This document shows positions 25,642-34,079 of a stretch of DNA of 64,000 bases, one piece after another. Position numbers and translations under genes: made by a program. Numbering within the stretch: position 1 is the stretch's first letter; the number at the start of each line of letters is the position of its first letter. Source of the stretch: Desulfosporosinus fructosivorans (lineage in GTDB: Bacteria; Bacillota; Desulfitobacteriia; Desulfitobacteriales; Desulfitobacteriaceae). The DNA is taken from assembly GCF_004766045.1 (NCBI RefSeq), contig NZ_SPQQ01000007.1, forward strand, positions 186,001-250,000, written 5' to 3'. Below the pieces are notes generated by a model that saw only the letters and a program-made list of their open reading frames with translations, was not told the DNA's origin and searched no databases.

Positions 25642-25875
25642 ATGGATGCACATGCTGCGGCTGCACTCGGTGCAGGAATTGCTGCTGGTTTAGCAGCCCT
25701 TGGAGCCTCAATCGGTAACGGTAATGTAATTAGTAAAACAGTTGAGGGTATTGCTCGTCAACCTGAAGCTAAAGCGACATTACAAGCTACAATGTTTATC
25801 GGCGTTGGTTTGATCGAGGCTTTGCCACTTCTTAGTTGGGTACTTGCCCTATTACTCATGTTTACAGTAAAGTAG
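25642..25875 (+). CDS. atpE: ATP synthase Fo subunit c
   Basis: This 77-residue hairpin of two helices forms the rotating ring. The loop is GIARQPEAK and the ion-binding carboxylate is the Glu of GVGLIEALPLL. The residue after it is Ala, and the helix 1 Gln typical of sodium rings is missing (ASIGNGNV), so a proton-driven ring is more likely. ATG 25642 follows GAAAGGAGG, the strongest ribosome site in the operon, as expected for the most abundant subunit. Two hairpins directly follow the gene. Confidence 0.95.
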   Translation: MDAHAAAALGAGIAAGLAALGASIGNGNVISKTVEGIARQPEAKATLQATMFIGVGLIEALPLLSWVLALLLMFTVK

Positions 25876-25883
25876 GTTCACGT

Positions 25884-25934
25884 GATGGGCTAAGCCCATT
25901 CTAATTCAAGGGGGAACGAGAGTTCCCCCTTGAA
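25884..25934 (+). promoter_or_regulatory. Tandem hairpins between atpE and atpF
   Basis: ATGGGC-TAA-GCCCAT is followed at 25905-25934 by a perfect 13-bp stem, TTCAAGGGGGAAC with a GAGA loop and GTTCCCCCTTGAA. There is no T-tract (the tail is AAAAAAATC), so this looks like an mRNA stability or processing element rather than a terminator. Confidence 0.6.
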
Positions 25935-25983
25935 AAAAATCATCCCTATGTCAATCAGACTCGAGAGGGGGGTAGACCATTCT

Positions 25984-26478
25984 ATGGGAAATCCTATTCA
26001 AATTGACTTTACGGTAGTGGCAACGGTCATATCTTTCCTGCTGCTCGTTTGGCTGCTTAGCGCTAAGGCTTGGGGTCCGCTAATGAAAATGATGGAAGAA
26101 CGGCGGACTAACATTGAATCTATGCTTGCTTCGGCAGAAAATGAACGTCAACAGGCTGAGAAAATAAAACGCGAATACCAAGAAGAAATGCGTAAGGCTC
26201 GCCAGGAAGCCCAAGAAGTAATCGCTAAAGCCACAAAAGTTAGCGAAATCCGTGCGAATGAAATCCTAGCTGCTTCTCATGAGGAATCAGAAAAGATCAA
26301 GAAATCTGCCCTTGTGGATATTCAGCGCGAACGTGACCAGGCAATTGCCGAGGTCAAAGCACAAGTTGCCGATCTGTCAGTCTTAGTGGCTGAGAAAATC
26401 ATCCGGCAGAAGCTTGACATGAAGGGCCAAGGAGAGCTCATTGAACAATTCATTCAAGAAGTAGGGGAAATGCAATGA
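25984..26478 (+). CDS. atpF: ATP synthase Fo subunit b
   Basis: This 164-residue peripheral-stalk subunit has one N-terminal membrane helix (FTVVATVISFLLLVWLLS) followed by a long charged alpha-helical stalk rich in Glu, Lys, Arg and Ala (about residues 35-155). The ATG at 25984 gives the normal family length; the frame is open to 25930, but that would include the arm of the upstream hairpin. The G-rich ribosome site (GAGAGGGGGG) is about 12 nt away, longer than ideal. The stop overlaps atpH by 4 bp. Confidence 0.9.
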   Translation: MGNPIQIDFTVVATVISFLLLVWLLSAKAWGPLMKMMEERRTNIESMLASAENERQQAEKIKREYQEEMRKARQEAQEVIAKATKVSEIRANEILAASHEESEKIKKSALVDIQRERDQAIAEVKAQVADLSVLVAEKIIRQKLDMKGQGELIEQFIQEVGEMQ

Positions 26479-27041
26479 TAAATGGATCACTTGCTCGAAG
26501 GTACTCCCAGGCCTTGTTTGAAATCGCCTCAGAGACGTCCCTTGATTCAATTGATAGCGATTTGCGTGAACTGACAAAGCTGGTGGAAAACAATGCGGAA
26601 GTTAAAAGCGTTATGCTTCATCCGCATATTTCACTCAGCATCAAAAAATCTATCATGGAAAAGTTACTGGGAGAAGATTTTGGCGAAGTAACACGTCGTT
26701 TCTTTTACTTGTTGATTGACAGGAAGAGGGAAAACCTCTTGCCACTCATTCAACGTGAGTTTAGTCGGCTGGCGGATGAAGCGCGCCAAGTCGTGGAGGC
26801 GAAAGTGGCCAGTGCCATAGAACTGAGTACCTCTCAGCTTGACGATCTCAAGAATTCCATTAAAAAGATGACAGGGAAAGACGTCCGCATAATTAGCGAA
26901 GTTCGGGCTGAACTCATTGGGGGGATTCTAGTGCAGGTCGGAGATCGCGTGATGGACGGAACTATCGCCCATGCTTTGAACCGAATGCGTGTGGAGTTAC
27001 GTAGAAACTCAGAGAAACCTCAGGAAGTAGGGGTGAAATAA
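26475..27041 (+). CDS. atpH: ATP synthase F1 subunit delta
   Basis: This 188-residue subunit joins the F1 head to the b-stalk. It starts INGSLARRYSQALFEIA, typical of delta/OSCP, and ends with the conserved LIGGILVQVGDRVMDGTI. The N-terminal six-helix domain is about residues 1-105. It overlaps atpF by 4 bp and leads into atpA after 4 bp, so translation is coupled. Confidence 0.94.
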   Translation: MINGSLARRYSQALFEIASETSLDSIDSDLRELTKLVENNAEVKSVMLHPHISLSIKKSIMEKLLGEDFGEVTRRFFYLLIDRKRENLLPLIQREFSRLADEARQVVEAKVASAIELSTSQLDDLKNSIKKMTGKDVRIISEVRAELIGGILVQVGDRVMDGTIAHALNRMRVELRRNSEKPQEVGVK

Positions 27042-27045
27042 CAGG

Positions 27046-28554
27046 ATGAACTTGCGTCCAGAAGAAATAAGTTCTATTATCAAACAACAAATCGAGAACT
27101 ATGAGACATCTGTCGATATCGTTGATGTGGGAACCGTTATCCAGGTTGGGGACGGAATTGCCCGTGTTTACGGTTTAGAAAAAGCCATGGCTGGAGAACT
27201 CTTAGAGTTTCCTAATGACGTTTATGGGATGGCCATGAACCTTGAAGAAGATAATATCGGTTGCGTAATCTTGGGGTCCTTTATAGGAATCAAAGAAGGC
27301 GACCAAGTCAAGCGAACGGGCCGAATTGTGGAAGTCCCTGTAGGTGAGGCTATGATTGGTCGAGTTGTTAATGCACTCGGACAACCAATCGATGGCAAAG
27401 GGGAAATCACAACGACTAAGTTTCGTCCGATTGAATCCCAGGCCTCAGGTGTTGTTGGTCGTAAATCAGTACACGAACCTTTGCAAACTGGTCTGAAATC
27501 CATCGATGCTATGGTACCAATTGGTCGCGGTCAGCGCGAATTGATCATCGGTGACCGTCAAACAGGTAAAACTGCTGTGGCGATCGATACGATTATCAAC
27601 CAAAAAGGTCAAGACATCATCTGTATTTATGTTGCTATCGGGCAAAAAGCGTCTACGGTTGCCAGTGTTGTTAAGACGTTGGAGGAACGCGACGCAATGG
27701 GTTTCACCATTGTGGTTGCGGCTACTGCATCTGAACCTGCACCGATGCTCTTCATTGCTCCTTATGCTGGATGTGCTATGGGTGAAGAATTCATGTACAA
27801 TGGCAAGCATGTCCTAATTGTTTACGATGACCTTTCCAAACAAGCGGTAGCTTATCGCGAACTCTCCCTATTGCTAAAACGTCCACCTGGACGTGAAGCA
27901 TATCCAGGAGACGTTTTCTATCTGCACTCTCGCTTATTGGAGCGTGCAGCGAAGCTGTCTGATGCACTCGGTGGTGGGTCAATGACGGCCCTCCCAATTA
28001 TCGAGACTCAAGCAGGGGACATGTCCGCCTATATCCCAACTAATGTGATTTCTATCACAGATGGTCAAATTTTCCTTGAAGCTGACCTCTTTAACTCTGG
28101 TTTCCGACCTGCTATTAACGTTGGTATCTCCGTCTCTCGTGTTGGAGGTTCCGCGCAAATTAAAGCGATGAAACAAGTTTCTGGCCAACTTCGTTTGGAT
28201 CTCGCGTCGTACCGTGAATTGGCTGCATTTTCGCAATTCGGATCTGACTTGGATAAAGTCACCCAGAATCGACTCGCACGTGGTCAACGGACATTGGAAA
28301 TCCTCAAGCAAGGCCAGTATGCACCTTCACCCGTTGAGGAAGAAGTTGTAGTTATCTTTGCAGCAGTTAAAGGATTCATCGACGAAATTGATGTGGACAA
28401 GATCGGAAAATTTGAAGTAGAGTACCTGCGTTTCATGCGCTCCGAGAAGGCCGACTTGTTAGAAAAGATTCGCACAGAGAAGGCGCTCTCCAAAGAAATG
28501 ACCGCCGAGCTTGAAAAAGCGATCAATGATTTCAAGCAGGGATTTTTGGCCTAG
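27046..28554 (+). CDS. atpA: ATP synthase F1 subunit alpha
   Basis: This 502-residue non-catalytic nucleotide-binding subunit has Walker A in GDRQTGKTAVAID (about residue 169 onward), PAINVGISVSRVGG, and the VISITDGQIFLE block. The Arg of ISVSRVGG contributes to the catalytic site of beta. It is complete in length and colinear with other bacterial alpha subunits. It follows atpH by 4 bp. Confidence 0.98.
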   Translation: MNLRPEEISSIIKQQIENYETSVDIVDVGTVIQVGDGIARVYGLEKAMAGELLEFPNDVYGMAMNLEEDNIGCVILGSFIGIKEGDQVKRTGRIVEVPVGEAMIGRVVNALGQPIDGKGEITTTKFRPIESQASGVVGRKSVHEPLQTGLKSIDAMVPIGRGQRELIIGDRQTGKTAVAIDTIINQKGQDIICIYVAIGQKASTVASVVKTLEERDAMGFTIVVAATASEPAPMLFIAPYAGCAMGEEFMYNGKHVLIVYDDLSKQAVAYRELSLLLKRPPGREAYPGDVFYLHSRLLERAAKLSDALGGGSMTALPIIETQAGDMSAYIPTNVISITDGQIFLEADLFNSGFRPAINVGISVSRVGGSAQIKAMKQVSGQLRLDLASYRELAAFSQFGSDLDKVTQNRLARGQRTLEILKQGQYAPSPVEEEVVVIFAAVKGFIDEIDVDKIGKFEVEYLRFMRSEKADLLEKIRTEKALSKEMTAELEKAINDFKQGFLA

Positions 28555-28578
28555 AATAAAAAGGAGTAGGTGAATGAG

Positions 28579-29424
28579 GTGGCAGGAACACAAGATATTC
28601 GTCGTCGGATCCGCAGTGTAAAAAATATGCAGCAGATCACAAAGGCGATGAAAATGGTTTCCGCGGCCAAACTCAGAAAAGCCCAACTTAAACTTAACGC
28701 TGCCCGCCCCTATGCCCGACAATTGCAAGGAGTTTTGGAACGCCTAGCGCAGGCTCCTGTGGATGCTATTCATCCGCTCTTGAAAAAGCGGCCTGTGCAA
28801 AAGGTGGTTTATGTGCTAATAACATCGGACGGTGGTCTCTGCGGAGGGTACAATGCGAACCTCATTCGCAAGACCAGTGGACTAATTGTCGAATCACAGC
28901 AGCCGGTTAAGTTGGTGACTGTAGGCCGCAAAGGTCGAGATTTCTTCCGACGCGGTAAAATTGAGTTCTTGGCTGAGTATACGAAACTCGGGGATGACCC
29001 AAGTTATAACCAAGCCAAAGAGATTGCCCAGGAAGTGGTTCGCCTTTATGAGCAGGGCGAAGCGGATGAGGTGTATATCTTATATACCGAATTCGTTTCG
29101 GCGATGACCCAGAGACCTGCTCAACTCAAATTACTTCCGATTGAACAACCTGCAGGCAAACAAGGTAAACAGTACATTTTTGAGCCGTCTGCGGAAGAAA
29201 TCCTAAACAATCTGTTGCCGAAGTACGTTGAGACACAGATCTTTCGGACAATTCTAGAAGGAAAAGCGAGTGAGCAAGGGGCTCGGATGACGGCAATGAG
29301 TTCGGCTACGGATAATGCCAAGACTATGATTGATAAGCTATCGTTGGCCATGAATAGAGCCCGACAAGCAGCGATCACGACTGAAATATCCGAAATCGTC
29401 TCGGGAGCAGCTTCCTTAGAATAA
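28579..29424 (+). CDS. atpG: ATP synthase F1 subunit gamma
   Basis: This 281-residue central shaft couples c-ring rotation to catalysis. The N-terminal coiled-coil helix is IRRRIRSVKNMQQITKAMKM, and the C-terminal helix holds RMTAMSSATDNA and the end RQAAITTEISEIVSGAASL, all conserved. GTG 28579 (AGGTGA 5 nt upstream) is preferred over the GTG 9 nt earlier because family members begin near AGTQDIRRRI. LITSDGGLCGGYN is typical of gamma. Confidence 0.95.
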   Translation: MAGTQDIRRRIRSVKNMQQITKAMKMVSAAKLRKAQLKLNAARPYARQLQGVLERLAQAPVDAIHPLLKKRPVQKVVYVLITSDGGLCGGYNANLIRKTSGLIVESQQPVKLVTVGRKGRDFFRRGKIEFLAEYTKLGDDPSYNQAKEIAQEVVRLYEQGEADEVYILYTEFVSAMTQRPAQLKLLPIEQPAGKQGKQYIFEPSAEEILNNLLPKYVETQIFRTILEGKASEQGARMTAMSSATDNAKTMIDKLSLAMNRARQAAITTEISEIVSGAASLE

Positions 29425-29460
29425 GCTGCCGGAAATACCCAAAAAGGAGGTTTCGCGCCT

Positions 29461-30858
29461 GTGAATATCGGCAAGGTTTTGCAAGTTTTGGGAGCGGTAG
29501 TTGACGTTGAGTTTAAGCCCGACCAACTGCCGGCGATATATAATGCCATTGAGATTAAGGTTCCTGAGCAGAACCTTAATATAACCTTAGAGGTAGCTCA
29601 ACATCTCGGAAATAACACGGTACGTACTGTTGCAATGTCCTCTACAGATGGGTTGCAACGGGGCATTGATGCAGTCGACACTGGGGCACCGATTACAGTT
29701 CCTGTGGGACCTGCAACACTTGGACGAATGGTTAGCGTTTTAGGTTTGCCTATTGACAACGGGGGAGAAGTCATCTCCGATACCCATTATCCAATTCATC
29801 GCCCTGCTCCAGCGTTTGCAGATCAAGAACCGTCTACTCGGATTTTGGAAACGGGTATTAAGGTTATTGACTTACTAGCTCCGTACTCTAAGGGCGGAAA
29901 AATTGGACTATTCGGAGGTGCCGGAGTCGGTAAGACGGTACTTATTATGGAACTGATCAACAATATCGCTAAGCAACACGGTGGACTTTCCGTATTTGCT
30001 GGCGTTGGAGAACGTACTCGTGAAGGAAACGACCTTTGGAATGAAATGAAAGAGTCTGGTGTTATTGACAAGACTGCCATGGTGTTCGGTCAAATGAACG
30101 AACCTCCAGGTGCGCGTCTTCGCGTAGGCTTAACAGGACTGACCATGGCGGAATACTTCCGGGATGATCAAGGTCAAGACGTACTCCTCTTCATTGACAA
30201 CATCTTCCGATTCACCCAAGCAGGTTCTGAGGTTTCGGCCTTGCTCGGGCGGATGCCTTCTGCTGTCGGATATCAGCCGACCTTGGCTACGGAAATGGGT
30301 CAACTACAAGAGCGGATTACGTCCACTCGTAAAGGATCTATCACTTCAGTACAAGCAATCTATGTGCCAGCGGATGACTTGACAGACCCTGCTCCGGCAA
30401 CTGCCTTTGCGCATTTGGATGCAACCACCGTTTTATCCCGTTCAATTGCTGAGATTGGGATTTATCCAGCTGTTGACCCATTGGATTCTACATCGCGAAT
30501 TCTCTCACCTTTGGTGTTAGGAGAAGAACACTATGCCGTAGCTCGCCGTGTTCAGCAAATCCTCCAGAAATACAAAGAGTTGCAAGATATCATTGCTATT
30601 CTGGGTATGGACGAGCTTGCTGAAGATGAGAAACTGATTGTGTTCCGAGCTCGTAAAATTCAACGCTTCTTGTCACAGCCGTTCTTCGTTGCCGAAGCGT
30701 TCACGGGTTCGCCAGGAAAGTATGTACCCTTGAAAGACACAATTCGTGGCTTTAGCGAAATTGCGGACGGAAAATACGATCACCTGTCGGAAGCCGCCTT
30801 CCTTATGGTTGGATCCATAGAAGAAGTGGTCGAAAAAGCTAAAGCATTGGGGGAATAA
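29461..30858 (+). CDS. atpD: ATP synthase F1 subunit beta
   Basis: This 465-residue catalytic subunit has the P-loop GGAGVGKTVLIMELI (about residue 150), the catalytic glutamate in GVGERTREGNDL, and the DELSEED-like region DELAEDEKLIVFRAR that contacts gamma and epsilon. The start is GTG after AAAAGGAGGTTTCGCGC. It is complete and highly conserved. Confidence 0.98.
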   Translation: MNIGKVLQVLGAVVDVEFKPDQLPAIYNAIEIKVPEQNLNITLEVAQHLGNNTVRTVAMSSTDGLQRGIDAVDTGAPITVPVGPATLGRMVSVLGLPIDNGGEVISDTHYPIHRPAPAFADQEPSTRILETGIKVIDLLAPYSKGGKIGLFGGAGVGKTVLIMELINNIAKQHGGLSVFAGVGERTREGNDLWNEMKESGVIDKTAMVFGQMNEPPGARLRVGLTGLTMAEYFRDDQGQDVLLFIDNIFRFTQAGSEVSALLGRMPSAVGYQPTLATEMGQLQERITSTRKGSITSVQAIYVPADDLTDPAPATAFAHLDATTVLSRSIAEIGIYPAVDPLDSTSRILSPLVLGEEHYAVARRVQQILQKYKELQDIIAILGMDELAEDEKLIVFRARKIQRFLSQPFFVAEAFTGSPGKYVPLKDTIRGFSEIADGKYDHLSEAAFLMVGSIEEVVEKAKALGE

Positions 30859-30861
30859 GCC

Positions 30862-31266
30862 ATGGCAGGAACATTCTCTCTACAAATTGTCTCTCCTGAA
30901 GGAAACGTCCTGAAAGAAGAGGTTGAGTTTGTTGTTCTTCCCGGCGGAGCAGGCGAATTGGGAATTTTGCCGAACCACTCACCCTTGATTGCGGGACTCG
31001 ATATCGGCGTCATACGGTATACCCAGAATAGCACAGTTAAACGAGTGGCTATTACGGGAGGGTTTGTTGAAGTTACTGATAATTCTGCAACAGTTCTTGC
31101 GGACACAGCCGAATTGAGTGAAACAATCGATATCGCTCGCGCGGTTGATGCCAAAGAACGGGCGATGAAGCGTCTGGCCGCACGTTCTAATGAAATCGAC
31201 TTACGTCGTGCTGAGTACGCGTTGAGAAGAGCAGCGGCTCGCCTTAGTGCCGCAGATGATAAATAA
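30862..31266 (+). CDS. atpC: ATP synthase F1 subunit epsilon
   Basis: This 134-residue subunit has an N-terminal beta-sandwich (about 1-85: LQIVSPEGNVLKEEVEFVVLP, then ELGILPNHSPLIAGLDIG) and a C-terminal helical hairpin (RAVDAKERAMKRLAARS onward) that can inhibit ATP hydrolysis. It starts 3 bp after atpD and is the last operon gene. A clear terminator follows at 31297-31329. Confidence 0.96.
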   Translation: MAGTFSLQIVSPEGNVLKEEVEFVVLPGGAGELGILPNHSPLIAGLDIGVIRYTQNSTVKRVAITGGFVEVTDNSATVLADTAELSETIDIARAVDAKERAMKRLAARSNEIDLRRAEYALRRAAARLSAADDK

Positions 31267-31296
31267 TAAGATTACTTAAGTGCATATTGATACGGT

Positions 31297-31329
31297 GAAA
31301 AAAGGCCCTCTGAACGGAGGCCTTTTTTC
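31297..31329 (+). terminator. Intrinsic terminator of the ATP synthase operon
   Basis: GAAAAAAGGCC and GGCCTTTTTTC form a perfect 11-bp stem around an 11-nt loop and end in TTTTTTC; a further ATTTTT follows. Confidence 0.88.
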
Positions 31330-31487
31330 ATTTTTACAAGTCAGTAACGGAATGGTGCATCGTGAGTCGCACCGATTGAATGAAATCATAGTAAAAAGTG
31401 AAATTTGTCTCACTAAGTACGTTAGCTTTCTCACTATTTGGCAAAGCTATGGTTAAACCCATAGAAGTGAGAAAGAGGTATTGAAAC

Positions 31488-32150
31488 ATGAATGTTAGCC
31501 TGACGGAGCGGAAACCAAGCTCTCGGATAAATATACATAAGATACTTATCGCCTGCATTATGATAGTCGGTTTGATTTTGTATTGTTATTGGGTGGATAC
31601 CCCTTCGAAGGAACCTTCTATTGTCAATAAATCCACGGTACCCTTGCTTTTGAATTCGGGTGAGGTACATACTAAGGAAGCCGATATCACAATAATACTT
31701 TGGTTCAAGGATGGAGTTATTCCTCTCGAAACTTGGACAAAACTACCGACTCCTGATTGGACATGGACGTATAATGAGCTTCGAACAGGCAGTGAAAAGG
31801 TAGCCGTAACCCTATCTGGAAAGCGACTGATCGATAAGGACGAAGAAAGTGATCTGTATAAATGGTATACTACAATGAATAGAGAACTTGCTAAAGCAGG
31901 TGGATTGATTTACATAGATGAGCGCGTCAATCAGACAATGGATATCTCCTCCTACCTGAGCAAAACGAATGCGCAACCTGCTCAATGGGCATTGATAGAC
32001 AACATGCTATCCATTGCTGCCTATCAAAGGAACATAGACGCAGATGTATTAGCCGGGAAAGATAGAATTAATATACAACTACTAAGCCGAGGGAAGGATA
32101 CTGAGGGACAAACAGTCTTGGCTATTCCTGCATTGCTGAATGAATTTTAG
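31488..32150 (+). CDS. YwmB-like protein (DUF1779), membrane-anchored
   Basis: This 220-residue protein has a single N-terminal hydrophobic segment (ILIACIMIVGLILYCYWV) after a basic start, so the bulk is probably outside the membrane. The extracytoplasmic part resembles the YwmB family (often labelled TATA-box-binding-like for its fold), whose function is unknown. Its place between atpC and murA is exactly that of B. subtilis ywmB, which is the main basis for the name. The ATG follows AGAAAGAGGTATTGAAAC. It is separated from murA by 122 bp. Confidence 0.65.
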   Translation: MNVSLTERKPSSRINIHKILIACIMIVGLILYCYWVDTPSKEPSIVNKSTVPLLLNSGEVHTKEADITIILWFKDGVIPLETWTKLPTPDWTWTYNELRTGSEKVAVTLSGKRLIDKDEESDLYKWYTTMNRELAKAGGLIYIDERVNQTMDISSYLSKTNAQPAQWALIDNMLSIAAYQRNIDADVLAGKDRINIQLLSRGKDTEGQTVLAIPALLNEF

Positions 32151-32220
32151 GCAATATTAATGGAAATTAGTCGAAATAGCAGGAAAAGTGACTCTGTAGA
32201 GAGAATAGTAACAAGTCAAG

Positions 32221-32250
32221 AAGTAATAAGAGTCAAAGTAATAAGAGTCA
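32221..32250 (+). repeat. Exact 15-bp tandem duplication upstream of murA
   Basis: AAGTAATAAGAGTCA occurs twice in a row, ending about 20 bp before the murA ribosome site. ACAAGTCAAG just before it is a partial third resemblance. Confidence 0.7.
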
Positions 32251-32272
32251 TGACAGGGGGTGTCTAGAAAAA

Positions 32273-33523
32273 TTGAGTAAATTTATTATCACAGGTGGTA
32301 AACCGCTTGTAGGAACAATCAACGTGAGTGGGGCAAAAAACGCGGTACTTCCGATCATAGCTGCTAGTCTGCTATGTGCCGAACCCGTTCAACTAGATGA
32401 CGCGCCAGACTTGCTGGACGTTAATGTAATGAATCAGATCATTTCGGCTTTGGGTGCAACAGTCGAGCGTGACGGCTCTACTCTAAAAATCCATGCCCGT
32501 GAGATAGATTGTATTGAGGCTCCATATGACCTTGTATCTCAAATGAGAGCATCTATTGTCACCATGGGACCGCTCTTGGCCCGTAATGGCCATGTGCGTA
32601 TTTCTCATCCTGGGGGGTGTGCCATCGGATCACGCCCAATTAATTTGCACTTAAAGGGATTAGAGGCATTAGGGGCAGAGGTGAAAATGGATCATGGGTT
32701 CTTAGATGTTTCATCGAATGGACTGAAGGGCGCCCGTATTTATTTGGATTATCCAAGTGTTGGCGCCACGGAAAATATTATGATGGCTGCGGCAATGGCT
32801 CAAGGGACAACCCTCATTGAAAACGCTGCGCAAGAACCAGAAATTGTTGACCTTGCGACCTTTTTGAACGAAATGGGTGGCAAAGTGCGCGGGGCAGGTA
32901 CTAGTATTATTCATATTGAAGGGGTTCGTGAGTTTCATGGCACCACTCACACCGTAATTCCCGATCGTATCGAAGCAGGAAGTTACTTACTCATAGCGGC
33001 GGCAACGGGGGGAGATGTCTTAGTTCAGAATGTGATTGCTGATCACCTGAAGCCATTGATTGCCAAAATGGAAGAATCCGGGGTTCACATGGTTGAAGAA
33101 GGCGACGGAATTCGCATTAGCGGTGACGGTGTCTATGATTCTGTAGATATTAAAACTCAAGTTCATCCTGGATTCCCAACAGACTTACAGGCTCCGTTTA
33201 TGGCTTTTCTTACCCGTTCAAAGGGTACAGGTTTAATTACTGAAACCGTATTTGAAAACCGTTTCATGCATGTGGATGAACTTAAACGTATGGGAGCGGA
33301 TATTAAGATCGAAGGACGAAGTGCCATTGTTCAAGGGATAGAACGTCTGAATGCAGCACCAGTGACTGCCACAGATTTGCGAGCTGGGGCAGCCTTGATT
33401 CTAGCTGCATTGACAACGGAAGGAACAACAGATATTCGAGGGATCCATCATATTGAGCGCGGTTATGAGAAGGTGGCAGAAAAACTCTCATGTTTAGGTG
33501 CGAGTATTGCCCGTGAGGAATAA
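32273..33523 (+). CDS. murA: UDP-N-acetylglucosamine 1-carboxyvinyltransferase
   Basis: This 416-residue enzyme transfers enolpyruvate from PEP to UDP-GlcNAc, the first committed step of peptidoglycan synthesis and the target of fosfomycin. The catalytic cysteine is in HPGGCAIGSRPINLH, and K22-type residues are in VSGAKNAVLPII. DLRAGAALILAALTTEG and HHIERGYEKV are conserved. The start is TTG after GACAGGGGGTGTC. Two inside-out EPSP-synthase-like domains are complete. Gene order (ywmB-murA-spoIID) is as in Bacillus. Confidence 0.96.
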   Translation: MSKFIITGGKPLVGTINVSGAKNAVLPIIAASLLCAEPVQLDDAPDLLDVNVMNQIISALGATVERDGSTLKIHAREIDCIEAPYDLVSQMRASIVTMGPLLARNGHVRISHPGGCAIGSRPINLHLKGLEALGAEVKMDHGFLDVSSNGLKGARIYLDYPSVGATENIMMAAAMAQGTTLIENAAQEPEIVDLATFLNEMGGKVRGAGTSIIHIEGVREFHGTTHTVIPDRIEAGSYLLIAAATGGDVLVQNVIADHLKPLIAKMEESGVHMVEEGDGIRISGDGVYDSVDIKTQVHPGFPTDLQAPFMAFLTRSKGTGLITETVFENRFMHVDELKRMGADIKIEGRSAIVQGIERLNAAPVTATDLRAGAALILAALTTEGTTDIRGIHHIERGYEKVAEKLSCLGASIAREE

Positions 33524-33735
33524 GAGGGTCCTCGAGACACGTCCTTGGCTATGCGATCGACATGCCAAACTAGGGCTTTAATCCTTTAAATTAAGCAGGC
33601 AGGATTCCCGGCAAATCGGACATCCGTGTCCGGTTGCCGGCGGAACACGTCCTGAAGCAGAATAAGAGCGCTGTCTGAGTTTTATGACTCAGAGGCGCTT
33701 TTTTTGCGTTCCACGTTCTTATTAGACCCCATTTA
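33524..33735 (+). terminator. Region after murA with two hairpins
   Basis: This 212-bp stretch has no gene. One GC-rich stem lies at 33608-33640 (CCGGCAAATCGGACA/TGTCCGGTTGCCGG). A second, at 33667-33705, is a typical intrinsic terminator: AGCGC...CTGAGT-TTTATG-ACTCAG...GCGCT followed by seven Ts. Confidence 0.8.
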
Positions 33736-34018
33736 GGGCCTTGTGTGACACGAGCGCGATGTCTTTACGTAAGCAACCAGCAAACTTCCGTTTAAGCTCC
33801 CACTCTAGATACGGGGCTGAGCACAGGACGTGCGAAGTCGACATAGCGCCAAGGACGGCGCTTATGTCACCATAGTCTCCAGTGGAGATTATGGTGACAT
33901 AAGCGGGTTCTTTAAAAGAATACTATCGCCGAAGGATGAACCCCGCTCCCCCTATATGAGCTTAAACGGTTAGTTTGCTCTGCGTCCTAGGTACTGAGCG
34001 CTGTGTCACACAAGTCCC
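33736..34018 (-). mobile_element. MITE-like non-coding element, copy 2 (283 bp, inverted)
   Basis: This element has terminal inverted repeats: left GGGCCTTGTGTGACAC, right GTGTCACACAAGTCCC, each followed inward by GCGC. Read on the - strand it matches copy 1 (5640-5921) across its length. Its centre is a hairpin with 22-nt arms (33859-33880 and 33884-33905, one wobble; core CACCATAGTCTCC/GGAGATTATGGTG) around a 3-nt loop, much longer than the equivalent in copy 1. There is no gene inside. The end is 2 bp from the likely -35 of spoIID. Confidence 0.7.
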
Positions 34019-34047
34019 ACATATTCTAAATCCCTTCGGCATAGATT
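34019..34047 (+). promoter_or_regulatory. Candidate sigma-E promoter of spoIID
   Basis: ACATATT (ATATT at 34021-34025), a 14-bp spacer and CATAGATT (34040-34047) fit the mother-cell sigma-E pattern (xxATATT, 14 bp, CATAxAxT). The spoIID ribosome site GAGGAGGGG lies 20-30 bp downstream, leaving a normal short leader. Confidence 0.6.
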
Positions 34048-34079
34048 TAAGCATCATGCTTGTACCGAGGAGGGGTCGA

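Noticed and set aside
33975..34079. N-terminal extension of SpoIID by 35 residues
   Set aside because: It would be encoded by the MITE-like element and precede the strong GAGGAGGGG site and the promoter candidate.
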